A stretch of 64,000 nt of DNA, taken from positions 19,545-83,544 of the forward strand of contig JARHVB010000059.1 in assembly GCA_029222685.1 (NCBI GenBank), given 5' to 3'. This DNA is from Terripilifer ovatus. GTDB lineage: Bacteria > Pseudomonadota > Alphaproteobacteria > Rhizobiales > Beijerinckiaceae. The translations under genes were made by a program, and so were the position numbers. Position 1 is the first letter of the stretch, and each line of letters opens with the position of its first letter. Below the pieces are notes generated by a model, which saw only the letters and a list, made by a program, of their open reading frames with translations, did not search any database and was not told where the DNA came from. Positions 34,953-44,298 of the stretch are shown piece after piece.

Positions 34953-35027
34953 TATTCCCGCTCACCCGCTGCGCGGGTGTCGGGAATGACAGGCCGCAGT
35001 GTCATTCCCGACGCGCCGGAAATCCAG
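34953..35027. repeat. Dispersed palindromic repeat, family B, terminator-like
   Basis: ATTCCCGCTCACCCGCTG...GGGTGTCGGGAATGACA followed by a second half-unit GTCATTCCCGACGCGCC. It lies between the converging Nit1C and livH-type genes and can fold into a strong hairpin on either strand. Confidence 0.75.
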
Positions 35028-35056
35028 ACGATGCAGTTGCCTCGCCCAAGCGTGTA

Positions 35057-35932
35057 TCAATTCGGCTTCGCCCCCATCAGGCCGCCCGGCCGCACAATGA
35101 GGATGACGGCCATCAGCACATAGAGCAGCAGCATCGTGCTCTCCGGCATCAGCATGATGCCGAAGGCCTGGGTCTGGCCGACGATGAAGGCGCCGAGCAG
35201 GCTGCCGGGCAGGCTGCCCAGGCCGCCGATCACGACGACGGCGAAAGCATCGATGATGATGGATGAGCCCATGGTCGGCGAGATGCTGACCATGGGCGCG
35301 GCCAGAAAGCCGGCAAGGCCCGCCAGTGCCGTGCCGAAGCCGAAGGTCAGCGTGAAGATGCGCGGGACGGGGATGCCGAGCGCGCCGAGCATTTCCCGGT
35401 CCATGGCGGCGGCACGAATGAGCAGGCCGTAACGCGTCTTTTCAACCACGGCCCAGACGGCGATGGCGACAAGCACGCCGGCGACGATCAGGCTGATGTT
35501 GTAGAGCGGCACCGAAGAGCCGGCGATGGCGAAGGCGCCGTCGAAGCCGCGCGGCGGCGGCACCGCGGTGAGTTCCGCGCCCCAGATGATCTTCGCCAGC
35601 TCCTCCATCACGGCCAGCACGCCGAAGGTGACGAGCGCCACCACCAGCATGCCGCCGCGATAGACCCGGCGCAGAATCACCGCCTCCAGCAGTGCACCGA
35701 GCAGGCCGACGATGACGCTGCCGATGATCGCGACGGCGAGGAACATCCAGATGTTGAGCTGGCCGAAGCGTGACATCGTCACCAGCAGGTAGGCGCCGAG
35801 CATGTAGAAGGCGCCGTGGCTGATGTTGATGATCTTCGACACGCCGAAAATCAGCGACAGGCCGGCGGCCAGCAGAAACAGGAACATCGAGCTCATCAAG
35901 CCACTCAGGAATTGCAGGAAGTAGCTCTCCAT
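35057..35932 (-). CDS. livH: Branched-chain amino acid-type ABC permease (LivH)
   Basis: A 291-residue inner-membrane permease with about eight helices. LivH marks are LAAGLSLIFGVSKIINISHGAFYMLGAY (partly quoted) near the start and DAFAVVVIGGLGSLPGSLLGAF near the end. The ATG at 35932 has GAGG upstream. It is the last gene of a five-gene minus-strand set and is separated by 118 bases from the binding-protein gene. The solute may be an amino acid, amide or urea-like compound. Confidence 0.92.
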   Translation of the reverse strand: MESYFLQFLSGLMSSMFLFLLAAGLSLIFGVSKIINISHGAFYMLGAYLLVTMSRFGQLNIWMFLAVAIIGSVIVGLLGALLEAVILRRVYRGGMLVVALVTFGVLAVMEELAKIIWGAELTAVPPPRGFDGAFAIAGSSVPLYNISLIVAGVLVAIAVWAVVEKTRYGLLIRAAAMDREMLGALGIPVPRIFTLTFGFGTALAGLAGFLAAPMVSISPTMGSSIIIDAFAVVVIGGLGSLPGSLLGAFIVGQTQAFGIMLMPESTMLLLYVLMAVILIVRPGGLMGAKPN

Positions 35933-36050
35933 CAAGGTCCTCGTTTCTGCTGGTCTTAAATTGCCTGATGTTTCTTGGTGTTCTTTGAATACCAACAAGA
36001 GCGCTCCTCAGGATGAGGGCTTCTGATAGTTTGTCGCCGCCTGTCACTTA

Positions 36051-37271
36051 CTACTGCCGCGATTTCTTCACCTCATCCTCGGTCGGCAGATAGCCTTCCG
36101 TCTGCAGCTTCACGATGTCCTGCAGCACGCCGATCTTCAGCTTGTCGTCCCATGCGGCCTTGCCGGTCCACAGCGGTGCCGTGCCCTGGTGATCGAAGGC
36201 GCGGATGCGGACTGGCCCGACCATGGAGTTGAACTCCATGCCCTCGAGCGCGTCGATGACCTTTTCCGTATCGGTCGTTTTGGCCTTCTCGATGCCGGCC
36301 TTCAGCGCCTGCAGGTTGAGCAGGACGAGATAGGCGGCGGTGAACGGCGCCTTGTCATAGGTCTTGCGGAAGTTTTCGACGAAGGCCTTGTTCTCGTCGC
36401 CTTCGACCGCGTACCACGGCAGCCCGCCCATCACCGCGCCGGTCGGGATCGAGCCTTGCGGCAGGGCCTGCAATTCGTCGGAGCCGCCCCAGTAGGAGCT
36501 CACCATCGGAAAGCGCTTGCCGAGTTCGAACGAGGCCGACTGCTGCCAGAACGGCAGGCCGAAGCCCCAGCTGTAGAAAACCACATCCGGCTTGGCGTCG
36601 ATCATGGCGCTGATGAAAGGCGCATAGGCAGCTTCGTTCAGCTTCGGCCAGCTCTCGCCGATGAACTCGGTCTTCGGGCTGTCCTTCTTCATCTTGTCTT
36701 TGAAATTGTCGACCACCGTGCGTCCGAACGCGAAATCCTGGGCGATCAGATAATATTTATTGCCGGCGGCGCCGAGTTTCTGCTTGGCATAGTCCGCCGC
36801 AGCATAGCCCTGCGTCCGTGCGGTGATGTTGGGAACGCGGAAGATATAACGTCCGCCGGACTTGGTGGTGAAGTCGTCATTGCCGCAGGCGCTGAACAGG
36901 ATCTTCTTTGCCTGCTTGGCTACATTGCCGACGGCGACGCATTCACCGCTGTTGATGCTGTGAATCAGAAAATCGACATTCTCGGTCAGCGCCAGATCGC
37001 GCGCATGGCGCACCGCCTCGTTCACGGTGGTCTTGCTGTCGCGCACGATCAGTTGCAGCGGCCGTCCGAGCAGGCCGCCGGCGGCGTTGACCTGCTTGAC
37101 GAAGGTCTCGGCCGAGCGCGTCGTCTCCTGGCCGTAGAAGCCGAGCGGCCCGGACTGTTCGGCGATCATACCGAGAACGATCGGCTTGCCTGATGGCGCC
37201 TGCGCCAAGGCTGGGCCTGACAGCGTTGCTGCGAGCAGGGCTCCCAAACCGATTGAGTTGTTCGTCTTCAT
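36051..37271 (-). CDS. Branched-chain amino acid-type ABC binding protein (LivJ/K family)
   Basis: A 406-residue periplasmic binding protein (Peripla_BP_6). Signal peptide to GPALAQ (near residue 23), then PIVLGMIAEQSGPLGFYGQETTR (partly quoted) and GGLLGRPLQLIVRDSKT, both typical. The ATG at 37271 follows GAGGGG; a GTG nine bases earlier is also in frame. Its position between the ATPase and LivH-type permease genes is unusual for liv operons, where the receptor is often first. The solute is unknown. Confidence 0.92.
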   Translation of the reverse strand: MKTNNSIGLGALLAATLSGPALAQAPSGKPIVLGMIAEQSGPLGFYGQETTRSAETFVKQVNAAGGLLGRPLQLIVRDSKTTVNEAVRHARDLALTENVDFLIHSINSGECVAVGNVAKQAKKILFSACGNDDFTTKSGGRYIFRVPNITARTQGYAAADYAKQKLGAAGNKYYLIAQDFAFGRTVVDNFKDKMKKDSPKTEFIGESWPKLNEAAYAPFISAMIDAKPDVVFYSWGFGLPFWQQSASFELGKRFPMVSSYWGGSDELQALPQGSIPTGAVMGGLPWYAVEGDENKAFVENFRKTYDKAPFTAAYLVLLNLQALKAGIEKAKTTDTEKVIDALEGMEFNSMVGPVRIRAFDHQGTAPLWTGKAAWDDKLKIGVLQDIVKLQTEGYLPTEDEVKKSRQ

Positions 37272-37307
37272 TGTTTCCACCCCTCTCTTTCGCCGGCTTC
37301 GCGGCGG

Positions 37308-38018
37308 TTAGAATGCAATATAGCGCGTCCAGGCATCCGGATTGGCGTCGAGTTCCGCCAGGGTGCCGGAATGGCGAATATATCCGCTTTCCAGGATATA
37401 GGCGCGGTCGGCGAGCTTGCGCGCGAACGACAGGTTCTGTTCCGAGATGATCATAGACAGCCCCTCGCGCCGCAGGACGCCAAGCTGGTTTGCCATCTGT
37501 TCGACGATGACCGGCGCGAGGCCTTCGCCCGGCTCGTCGAGCAGCACGAGATCGGGATTGCCCAGCAGAGTGCGCGCCACCGCCACCATCTGCTGCTGGC
37601 CGCCGGACAGGTTGCCGGCCTTGCGGCCCTGCAGGTTGCGAAGATCGGGAAACAGTTGAAACACCCGCTCGAAATTCCAGCCCGTGCGGCCGTCGGCGCC
37701 GGGCTTGGCGCCAAGCTGCAGGTTTTCCGCCACGGTGAGATGGGCGAACATGCGGCGGTCTTCCGGCACGAGGCCGATGCCAAGCCTGGCGATCTCGTAG
37801 GACTGTTTGCCGGCGATGTCTGTGCCGTTGAGCCTGATGCTGCCGCCGCGCAGGGACACGAGACCCATCAGCGCCTTCATCAACGTGGTCTTGCCGGCGC
37901 CGTTGCGGCCCAGCAGCAGGATCACCTCGCCCGCGCTCATGCGCAGCGCGATGTCGTGCAGCACCTGGCTCGCCCCATAGGCCGCGTTCAGTCCGGCGAC
38001 ATCGAGAAGATCGCTCAT
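37308..38018 (-). CDS. livF: Branched-chain amino acid-type ABC ATPase (LivF)
   Basis: A 236-residue ATPase with Walker A GRNGAGKTT (about 38-46), signature NLSGGQQQMVAVARTLL, Walker B LVLLDEPGEGLAP and the LivF-typical SEQNLSFA in place of a plain switch-His motif. It overlaps the LivG stop by four bases and works with LivG as the heterodimeric motor. Confidence 0.93.
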   Translation of the reverse strand: MSDLLDVAGLNAAYGASQVLHDIALRMSAGEVILLLGRNGAGKTTLMKALMGLVSLRGGSIRLNGTDIAGKQSYEIARLGIGLVPEDRRMFAHLTVAENLQLGAKPGADGRTGWNFERVFQLFPDLRNLQGRKAGNLSGGQQQMVAVARTLLGNPDLVLLDEPGEGLAPVIVEQMANQLGVLRREGLSMIISEQNLSFARKLADRAYILESGYIRHSGTLAELDANPDAWTRYIAF

Positions 38019-38785
38019 GCGACCCTCCCGTGTTCGCTGCCCAGATAGATGTCTCGCACCTTCGGATTGTTCGAAATCTCGCCCGGCGTGCCCTCGGCGA
38101 GGATCTGGCCCTGATGCAGCACGGTGATCTGGTCGGCGATGGAGAACACCGCATCCATGTCATGTTCGCAGAACAGCAGGCTGAGCTGCTTGCGGGTGCA
38201 GAGATCCTTGATCAGCGCCACAAGCTCGCGGCGCGTGTTCAACTCGACGCCGGCTGTCGGCTCGTCGAGCAGCAGCAGTTGCGGCTCGAGGGCCATCACC
38301 ATGGCAAGCTCAAGGCGCTTCTGGTCCCCATAGGACAACAGCCCGGCCTGCCGTTCGGCCAGAGCCCGGATGCCGACCATGTCGAGCAGAGTGTAGGCCT
38401 CATCGCGGAGTACACTCGCCGCGTTACGCAGCAGCCAGTGCGAGCGGCGGCGATGCGCATAAAGCGCTGTCTGCACATTCTGGATGACGCTCAGCTTGAC
38501 GAAGACGCTGGTGATCTGGAATGTGCGCGCCATGCCGCGCTTGCAGATTTCGTTCGGCGAGACCTTCAGGATCGACGTGCCCTTGTAGAGAACGTCGCCT
38601 TCGTCGGGCGCCAGCCGCCCGGACAACAGATTGAACAAGGTGGTTTTGCCGGCGCCGTTGGGCCCGATCAGCGCCCGTCGCTCGCCTGTTGCAAGCGACA
38701 AGGATACCCCGTTCACCGCGACAAAGCCGCCGAACTGTTTTTTCACCTTGCGCACATCGAGCATGATGGTGGATGGCATCGTCAT
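38015..38785 (-). CDS. livG: Branched-chain amino acid-type ABC ATPase (LivG)
   Basis: A 256-residue ATPase. Walker A GPNGAGKTT (about 41-49), LivG-type GMARTFQITSVF, signature LSYGDQKRLELAMVMA, Walker B LLLLDEPTAGVE and switch CEHDMDAVF. The ATG at 38785 overlaps the LivM stop by four bases; longer in-frame readings are not supported. Confidence 0.93.
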   Translation of the reverse strand: MTMPSTIMLDVRKVKKQFGGFVAVNGVSLSLATGERRALIGPNGAGKTTLFNLLSGRLAPDEGDVLYKGTSILKVSPNEICKRGMARTFQITSVFVKLSVIQNVQTALYAHRRRSHWLLRNAASVLRDEAYTLLDMVGIRALAERQAGLLSYGDQKRLELAMVMALEPQLLLLDEPTAGVELNTRRELVALIKDLCTRKQLSLLFCEHDMDAVFSIADQITVLHQGQILAEGTPGEISNNPKVRDIYLGSEHGRVA

Positions 38786-39864
38786 TCCGTGCGTCCCGCT
38801 GTGCGGGCGCGGATCCACGCGCCGATATCCTGGCCCATGCCGACAATGCCGCGCGGCAGGTACACGCCGACCAGGATCGCCAGCAGGCCCACGGCGATCA
38901 GCGAATGTTCGGTGAAGCGGCCGACCTGGCTGTCGACGACTTCGAGCGTGATGACGCCGAAGATCGGCCCCCAGAAACTGTGCACACCGCCTATCGTATT
39001 GGCGAGGAACGGGCGCGCCGAGGCCGTCCAGTCGGCAAGCTGCGGCGAGATCGTGCCGCTGAAGAAGGCGTAGAGAGTCCCGGCAACACCGGCGAAGGTG
39101 CCGGCGATGACGAAGGCCGCGAGCTGGTAGCGCCGGATCGGAATTCCGATGAATTCGGCGCGTTGCGGATTGTCGCGGATCGCCTGCAGGGTGATGCCGA
39201 AGGGTGACGCCTTGATGCGCGCCAGAAGCCATAAGCAGAGAACGACCACGGCCAGTGCGAACAGAAAGTAGTTCCGCGGATCCGAAAGAACGCCCGCCGC
39301 GTCGATGCCGGTGATGCCGTCATCGCCGCGCGTCACCGCATACCATTTGTAGATGACCGCGAAGACGAGCTGGCTGAACGCCAGCGTCAGCATCAGGAAT
39401 GTCGAATGCTCGCCGCGATTGCCACGGATGATGAAGAAGCCGAAGATCAGCGCTCCGAATGTCGCCACGATCGGGCCGGCGATCATCGCCGTCTCCATGC
39501 TCCACGACAGGCGCACCAGCAGCAGGCCCGAGGCATAGGCGCCAAGCGCGTAATAGGCCGAGTGGCCGAATGACAGCATGCCGCCATAGCCCATCAGCAG
39601 GTTGAGGCTGCAGGCGTAGAGCACGGCGATGAGCAGTTCGGAGCCGAGAAAGATCCAGCGGATCGGCAGGACGAAGCTGCCGGCTGCCAGGCAGGCGACA
39701 AGAACACCGATGGCCATCGGAAGCGCCATCGAGCGTTGCAAGGTTTGCGATTGCGGCAATGCGGTCTCCAGCCTGGAGATTGAGTCAGGCAATGGCCGCT
39801 TGCGGTCCGGCCGGGCTTGGCCGTGTGCGGTGTCGATATGAGAGCATGCATTCCTCCGCTTCAT
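38782..39864 (-). CDS. livM: Branched-chain amino acid-type ABC permease (LivM)
   Basis: A 360-residue permease with a 45-residue hydrophilic N-terminal extension, then about ten helices. LivM marks are SLNLLMGYGGMLSFGHSAYYALGAY (partly quoted), GDDGITGID and LANTIGGVHSFWGPIFG. It is the first gene of the operon (livM-livG-livF-receptor-livH). No clear promoter was recognised upstream. Confidence 0.92.
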   Translation of the reverse strand: MKRRNACSHIDTAHGQARPDRKRPLPDSISRLETALPQSQTLQRSMALPMAIGVLVACLAAGSFVLPIRWIFLGSELLIAVLYACSLNLLMGYGGMLSFGHSAYYALGAYASGLLLVRLSWSMETAMIAGPIVATFGALIFGFFIIRGNRGEHSTFLMLTLAFSQLVFAVIYKWYAVTRGDDGITGIDAAGVLSDPRNYFLFALAVVVLCLWLLARIKASPFGITLQAIRDNPQRAEFIGIPIRRYQLAAFVIAGTFAGVAGTLYAFFSGTISPQLADWTASARPFLANTIGGVHSFWGPIFGVITLEVVDSQVGRFTEHSLIAVGLLAILVGVYLPRGIVGMGQDIGAWIRARTAGRTE

Positions 39865-40222
39865 TAATTTTCTTGTGATGGCTGCGGCATCTCCAGCTAG
39901 GCCGGAAGCGCCACCGCAATCAATGATCTAACCATCTACAAGGCCGCGACGCGCGCGTCGAGACGCGACTTGCCACATTGCTGGCGTGCCGCGGGATTCT
40001 TCACGCGATACAGTTCCCTCTGCGCCTTGTGGTGCGGCATTTGCTGCTTATGTCCCCAAGGCTGTCTGGTTTCTTATCATCCGTCTGCGGCAGATAATCC
40101 TTTTGCGAGAATCCTCGGCCTGCAGGGTTGCGCTGATCGGTCGTAACCAGCCATAAAAGACCGAACCTATTGAATTTGATTGTTGATCGCGCGAAAGCCG
40201 CGAAAAGGAGCTGTTTCGCCAT
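39865..40222. other. 358-base gap between divergent livM and the antiporter gene
   Basis: It must hold the promoters of two divergent genes. A perfect GC palindrome CGACGCGCGCGTCG lies at 39947-39960. No further regulatory match or gene was recognised. Confidence 0.5.
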
Positions 40223-41968
40223 ATGCCCCATGATACGCCGCTGATCGCCACCATCGTCTCCGGTATCGGCCTTGCTTTCGTGTTCGGAGCGATCGCCAAC
40301 CGGTTTCGCATTCCTCCTCTGGTCGGCTATCTCGTCGCGGGCGTACTTGTCGGGCCGTATACTCCCGGGTTCGTGGCGGACCAGACGCTGGCGCCGGAAC
40401 TGGCCGAAATGGGCGTCATTCTGCTGATGTTCGGCGTCGGCTTGCATTTTTCGCTGAAGGACCTGATGTCGGTGCGCGCCATCGCCGTGCCGGGCGCGGT
40501 CGTGCAGATCGCCGTCGCCACCGCCATGGGTGCCGGCCTTGCCTGGTTCATGGGCTGGTCGATCGGCGCGCAATTGGTCTTCGGCCTGGCTCTGTCGGTG
40601 GCGAGCACCGTGGTCCTGTTGCGCGCATTGCAGGACCGCAGGCTGGTGCAGAGCGAGCGTGGCCGCATCGCCGTTGGTTGGCTGATCGTCGAAGACCTCG
40701 CCATGGTGCTTGCACTCGTGCTGCTGCCGGCCCTGGCGGGTGTGCTCGGCACCAGCAATGCCGTTGCCAGTGATCCTCTCGCCGCGCGCTTCGGTCTCGG
40801 GCTCTGGGGCGTGCTCGGCCTGACGCTTCTCAAGATCGCGGCCTTCATCGCCTTCATGCTCATCGTCGGGCGCCGGGTGATCCCCTGGATATTGCATTAC
40901 ATCGCCCATACGGGTTCGCGCGAACTGTTCCGCCTCGCCGTTCTGGCGATCGCGCTCGGCGTTGCCTTCGGCGCGGCGAAACTGTTCGGCGTGTCGCTGG
41001 CGCTCGGCGCGTTTTTCGCCGGCATGATCCTCAGTGAATCCGAACTCAGCCATCGTGCCGCGGAAGAAACCCTGCCGCTGCGCGATGCCTTCGCGGTCCT
41101 GTTCTTCGTTTCGGTCGGCATGCTGTTCGATCCCTCGAGCCTGCTGCGCGATCCGCTGCCGGTGCTGGCGACCTTGTTCATCATCGTCATCGGCAAGTCG
41201 GCGGCGGCCTTTCTCATTGTCAAGGCCTTCGGCCATCCGGTCGGCACGGCGCTGACGATTTCGGCGAGCCTGGCGCAGATCGGCGAATTCTCCTTCATTC
41301 TCGCCGAGCTCGGCGCCGGCTTGAATCTCCTGCCGAGCCAGGCGCGCGATCTCATCCTCGCCGGCGCCATCCTGTCGATCCTCTTCAATCCGCTGGCCTT
41401 CGCCGCGGTCGGCTGGCTGAAGTCGCAACTGGAACGCCGTGCCGGCGTGGCGCCCGATCAGAAGCCGGCGCCCAAGCCGAAAGAGGAGGAAGCGGAAAAG
41501 CCCCTCGTTCCCACCAGCCTCACCGGCCATACCATTCTCATTGGTTACGGCAGGGTCGGCAGTCTGGTCGGTCAGGCTTTGAAGGACAGCAATGCATCTT
41601 TTCTCGTGATCGAAGATGCCGACAAGATCGTTGCCGTTCTGCGTGACGCGGGCATCGAGACCATCGTCGGCAATGCCGCCAGTCCCGAAATTCTGAAAGC
41701 GGCCAATCTGGCAGGTGCCCGCTGCCTGATCGTCGCCATTCCCAATGCGTTTGAAGCCGGGCAGGTGGTACAGCAGGCCAAGGCCGCCAACGCAACGCTG
41801 ACGATTGTCGCCCGCGCGCATTCGGATGCGGAAGTGACGCATCTGACAGAGCTCGGCGCCGATATGGTGATCATGGGCGAGCGCGAGATCGCGCGCGGCA
41901 TCATCGAAAAGGTCGTCACCGGCGAACGCAAGCCGGACACTGTGGTGGTTGCGGCAACGCCAGCCTAA
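40223..41968 (+). CDS. ybaL: Kef/YbaL-type cation:proton antiporter
   Basis: A 581-residue membrane protein. The N-terminal about 400 residues are a CPA2 Na+/H+ exchanger domain of about 12 helices (GYLVAGVLVGPYTPGF, GVILLMFGVGLHFSL, LIVEDLAMV). The C-terminal part is a TrkA-N domain (HTILIGYGRVGSLVGQAL, NAD-binding GxGxxG). This matches YbaL, a probable K+ or cation efflux system controlled by nucleotides. It converges on a MarR gene and shows no link to its neighbours. Confidence 0.92.
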   Translation: MPHDTPLIATIVSGIGLAFVFGAIANRFRIPPLVGYLVAGVLVGPYTPGFVADQTLAPELAEMGVILLMFGVGLHFSLKDLMSVRAIAVPGAVVQIAVATAMGAGLAWFMGWSIGAQLVFGLALSVASTVVLLRALQDRRLVQSERGRIAVGWLIVEDLAMVLALVLLPALAGVLGTSNAVASDPLAARFGLGLWGVLGLTLLKIAAFIAFMLIVGRRVIPWILHYIAHTGSRELFRLAVLAIALGVAFGAAKLFGVSLALGAFFAGMILSESELSHRAAEETLPLRDAFAVLFFVSVGMLFDPSSLLRDPLPVLATLFIIVIGKSAAAFLIVKAFGHPVGTALTISASLAQIGEFSFILAELGAGLNLLPSQARDLILAGAILSILFNPLAFAAVGWLKSQLERRAGVAPDQKPAPKPKEEEAEKPLVPTSLTGHTILIGYGRVGSLVGQALKDSNASFLVIEDADKIVAVLRDAGIETIVGNAASPEILKAANLAGARCLIVAIPNAFEAGQVVQQAKAANATLTIVARAHSDAEVTHLTELGADMVIMGEREIARGIIEKVVTGERKPDTVVVAATPA

Positions 41969-41975
41969 AGACTGC

Positions 41976-42446
41976 TCAGGCCAGCGCTAGCAGGCCTTGC
42001 CGTAACACGTTGAGATCGCTCTTCGCGAACTGTCCCTCGACCTGCGCATGTTGATCCAGCCAGATCGGCAGCGCACGTGCCAGCAGTGCGCGACCTGCCG
42101 GTGTCAGCTTCATCAGACGGCTGCGGCGGTCTTCAGGGTCGGTCATGATCTCGACAAGCCCGCGACGCTCCAGCGGCTTGAGGGCAGCGGTCAATGTGGT
42201 GCGATCCATGGCGAGCAGCGCCGCCACCGAGCCCATGCCTGGCGGTTTCGGCCTGTTCAACGACATCATCAGGGAAAACTGCCCGTTCGTCAGCCCAAGC
42301 GGCCGAAACGCTTCGTCGAAGCGCCGCGCCAATGCGCGCGCCGCCCGCTGCGCCTGCAGACACAGGCAACGATCGCGCACCAGCAGCGTTGTCTCGAACG
42401 GAATTTCGACCGGTCGGGAGTCCGATTTTGCGGCAGACTTTGACAT
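41976..42446 (-). CDS. MarR-family transcriptional regulator
   Basis: A 156-residue MarR protein. The DNA-binding part reads GSVAALLAMDRTTLTAALKPLERRGLVEI (partly quoted) with the wing DPEDRRSRLMKLT. A Cys pair near the N terminus (DRCLCLQ) could allow redox sensing. It is divergent from the DUF899 gene, and a GTTGATATCAAC palindrome lies between them, so it probably represses both. Confidence 0.9.
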   Translation of the reverse strand: MSKSAAKSDSRPVEIPFETTLLVRDRCLCLQAQRAARALARRFDEAFRPLGLTNGQFSLMMSLNRPKPPGMGSVAALLAMDRTTLTAALKPLERRGLVEIMTDPEDRRSRLMKLTPAGRALLARALPIWLDQHAQVEGQFAKSDLNVLRQGLLALA

Positions 42447-42457
42447 CGCGCCATAAT

Positions 42458-42469
42458 GTTGATATCAAC
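42458..42469. promoter_or_regulatory. Candidate MarR operator
   Basis: A perfect 12-base palindrome GTTGATATCAAC in the 68-base gap between the MarR gene and the DUF899 gene. MarR proteins commonly bind such short palindromes in their own divergent promoter. Confidence 0.65.
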
Positions 42470-42514
42470 CTAATATGTCAAGAAGCCTGACTGCGGATCA
42501 CACAGGAGGATGAA

Positions 42515-43249
42515 ATGATGCAGCACAATGCAATCGTATCCCGGGACGAATGGCTCGCCGCGCGCAGGGCGCTCCTGCTCAGGGAAAAGGAAGCAACCCG
42601 ACTGCGTGACAAGGTGAATGCCGAGCGTCTCGCTCTGCCATGGGTGAAAGTGGAGCAGGATTACGTCTTCGACACGCCGGCCGGGCCGAAGAAGCTGGCC
42701 GATCTGTTCGACGGGCGCAGCCAGTTGATCGTCTACCACTTCATGCTCGGCCCCGATTGGGAAGCCGGCTGTCCCGGATGTTCTTTTCTTTCAGATCATC
42801 TCGACGGCGCCTTGCCGCATCTCAACAATCACGATGTCACCCTGACGGCGGTGTCGCGTGCGCCGCTTGCCAAAATCGCGGCCTACAAGCGCCGCATGGG
42901 CTGGCGCTTTCCCTGGGTGTCGTCGAACGCCAGCAGCTTCAACTTCGACTACCATGTCTCCTTCACCAGGGATGATCTGGCGAAGGACAAAGTCTTCTAC
43001 AACTTCACCGATATCGATGTTGCTTCGGCGCACGACGAGCTTCCCGGCCTCAGCGCCTTCATCAAGGATGAGGCCGGCAATGTCTTCCACACCTATTCGA
43101 GCTACGCGCGTGGTCCCGAAGAGCTCATCGGCACGCTCATGATTCTCGATCGTGCGCCGAGGGGACGCAACGAGACCACCGTCATGGATTGGGTCCGCCG
43201 CCATGACGAATATGCCGATCGCGCCGAGGCGTCATCCTGCTGCGCTTGA
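42515..43249 (+). CDS. DUF899 thioredoxin-fold protein
   Basis: A 244-residue protein of the DUF899 family (thioredoxin-like). It has the typical EAGCPGCSFLSDHLDGA segment (near 87-103) with a C-x2-C pair, KIAAYKRRMGWRFPWVSS and VFHTYSSYARG. AGGAGG precedes the ATG. Biochemical role unknown; pairing with a MarR gene is frequent in proteobacteria and suggests an inducible stress or xenobiotic response. A palindromic repeat follows the stop. Confidence 0.9.
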   Translation: MMQHNAIVSRDEWLAARRALLLREKEATRLRDKVNAERLALPWVKVEQDYVFDTPAGPKKLADLFDGRSQLIVYHFMLGPDWEAGCPGCSFLSDHLDGALPHLNNHDVTLTAVSRAPLAKIAAYKRRMGWRFPWVSSNASSFNFDYHVSFTRDDLAKDKVFYNFTDIDVASAHDELPGLSAFIKDEAGNVFHTYSSYARGPEELIGTLMILDRAPRGRNETTVMDWVRRHDEYADRAEASSCCA

Positions 43250-43258
43250 GGGATCACC

Positions 43259-43311
43259 AGTGCATTTTCAGGCGAAGTGGACGCCGGTTCGCGTGAAGAA
43301 AATGCACTCTT
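43259..43311. repeat. Dispersed palindromic repeat, family A, copy 5
   Basis: AGTGCATTTTCAGGCGAAG...TTCGCGTGAAGAAAATGCACT, ten bases after the DUF899 gene; probably acts as its transcript end. Confidence 0.85.
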
Positions 43312-43423
43312 TCAATAAACGATAGCCGGTTATCAGGATATCGTCACACTTGTGGATGATAACTGACAGGTTCTGTCATCTGGCACACTCTACACTTAAC
43401 TGCTTTCAAACGGAGGAACCACT

Positions 43424-44203
43424 ATGCCCAATTCGAACAGCAAGTTCGTGTGGTACGAACTGATGACGACCGACATGCCGGCAGCCGAAGCTTTCTACAA
43501 GAAGGTCGTCGGCTGGAGCGGCAAGGACGCCGGCGTCGCCGGCATGTCCTATACGATCCTGTCGGCGGGCGATGCCATGGTCGCCGGCCTGATGACCTTG
43601 CCGGAAGACGTTCGTCAGATGGGTGGCCGCCCCGGCTGGATCGGATATGTCCATGCCGATGACGTCGACGCCAAGGCGGCGGAATTTGCCGCAAACGGCG
43701 GCAAGGTGCATCGCCCAGGCACCGACATTCCGCACATCGGCCGGTTCGCCGTCGTCGCCGATCTGCAAGGCGCGGTCATCTGTCTGTTCAAGCCGATGCC
43801 GGGGCCCGATGGCGCGCCGCCGCCGGTGCCGATGGGCACGCCGGGGCATGTCGGCTGGCATGAACTCTATGCTGCCGATATGGAGCCGGCCTTTGCCTTC
43901 TACGCCAAAGTGTTCGGATGGACCAAGGCTGAAGCCATCGATATGGGCGAGATGGGCGTCTATCAATTGTTTGCCAACGCCGGCGAGGCGATCGGCGGCA
44001 TGATGACCAAGCCGTCGAACGTGCCGGCTCCCACCTGGCTCTATTATTTCAATGTTCCGGGCGTTGAGCCGGCGGCCGAGCGCGTCAAAGCCGCGGGCGG
44101 CAAGGTTCTGCACGGCCCCATGGAAGTGCCCGGCGGCACCTGGGTCGTCCAGTGCCTGGACCCGCAGGGCGGCGTGTTTGCCCTGTCGGGTCCGAAGGGC
44201 TGA
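43424..44203 (+). CDS. Two-domain VOC-family protein
   Basis: A 259-residue protein made of two glyoxalase/bleomycin-resistance (VOC) modules: residues about 6-125 (FVWYELMTTDMPAAEAFYKKVVGW) and 138-257 (GHVGWHELYAADMEPAFAFYAKVFGW), quoted in part. This matches the Cfp30B-like group. Function unknown; VOC proteins act as metal-dependent lyases, dioxygenases or binding proteins. GGAGG precedes the ATG. Confidence 0.9.
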   Translation: MPNSNSKFVWYELMTTDMPAAEAFYKKVVGWSGKDAGVAGMSYTILSAGDAMVAGLMTLPEDVRQMGGRPGWIGYVHADDVDAKAAEFAANGGKVHRPGTDIPHIGRFAVVADLQGAVICLFKPMPGPDGAPPPVPMGTPGHVGWHELYAADMEPAFAFYAKVFGWTKAEAIDMGEMGVYQLFANAGEAIGGMMTKPSNVPAPTWLYYFNVPGVEPAAERVKAAGGKVLHGPMEVPGGTWVVQCLDPQGGVFALSGPKG

Positions 44204-44227
44204 GGATTCTGTGGTGCGAACGATAAA

Positions 44228-44252
44228 TGGCTACGGCACAGAGCCGTAGCCA
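44228..44252. terminator. Bidirectional terminator hairpin
   Basis: A perfect 10-bp stem TGGCTACGGC / GCCGTAGCCA with a five-base loop between the converging VOC and asparaginase-like genes. Confidence 0.7.
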
Positions 44253-44298
44253 GCCAAGCGCGGGTAAGACGTCGCGGGGGGGTCGCAAGCCTGTCCCT

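Noticed and set aside
34935..35056. Insertion sequence remnant after Nit1C
   Set aside because: No transposase fragment or terminal inverted repeats; the sequence is a family B palindromic element.
39865..40010. Sigma-54 promoter for the liv-type operon
   Set aside because: A minus-strand GGCACG is present near 39985-39990, but no GC doublet falls at the required -12 spacing.
40001..41842. Long minus-strand open frame opposite the YbaL-type antiporter
   Set aside because: Charged, repetitive composition typical of the antisense of a GC-rich gene; the plus strand encodes a full-length CPA2 antiporter with TrkA-N domain.
43386..43402. Sigma-54 promoter before the VOC gene
   Set aside because: TGGCAC is present but the following half is ACACT instead of TTGC.
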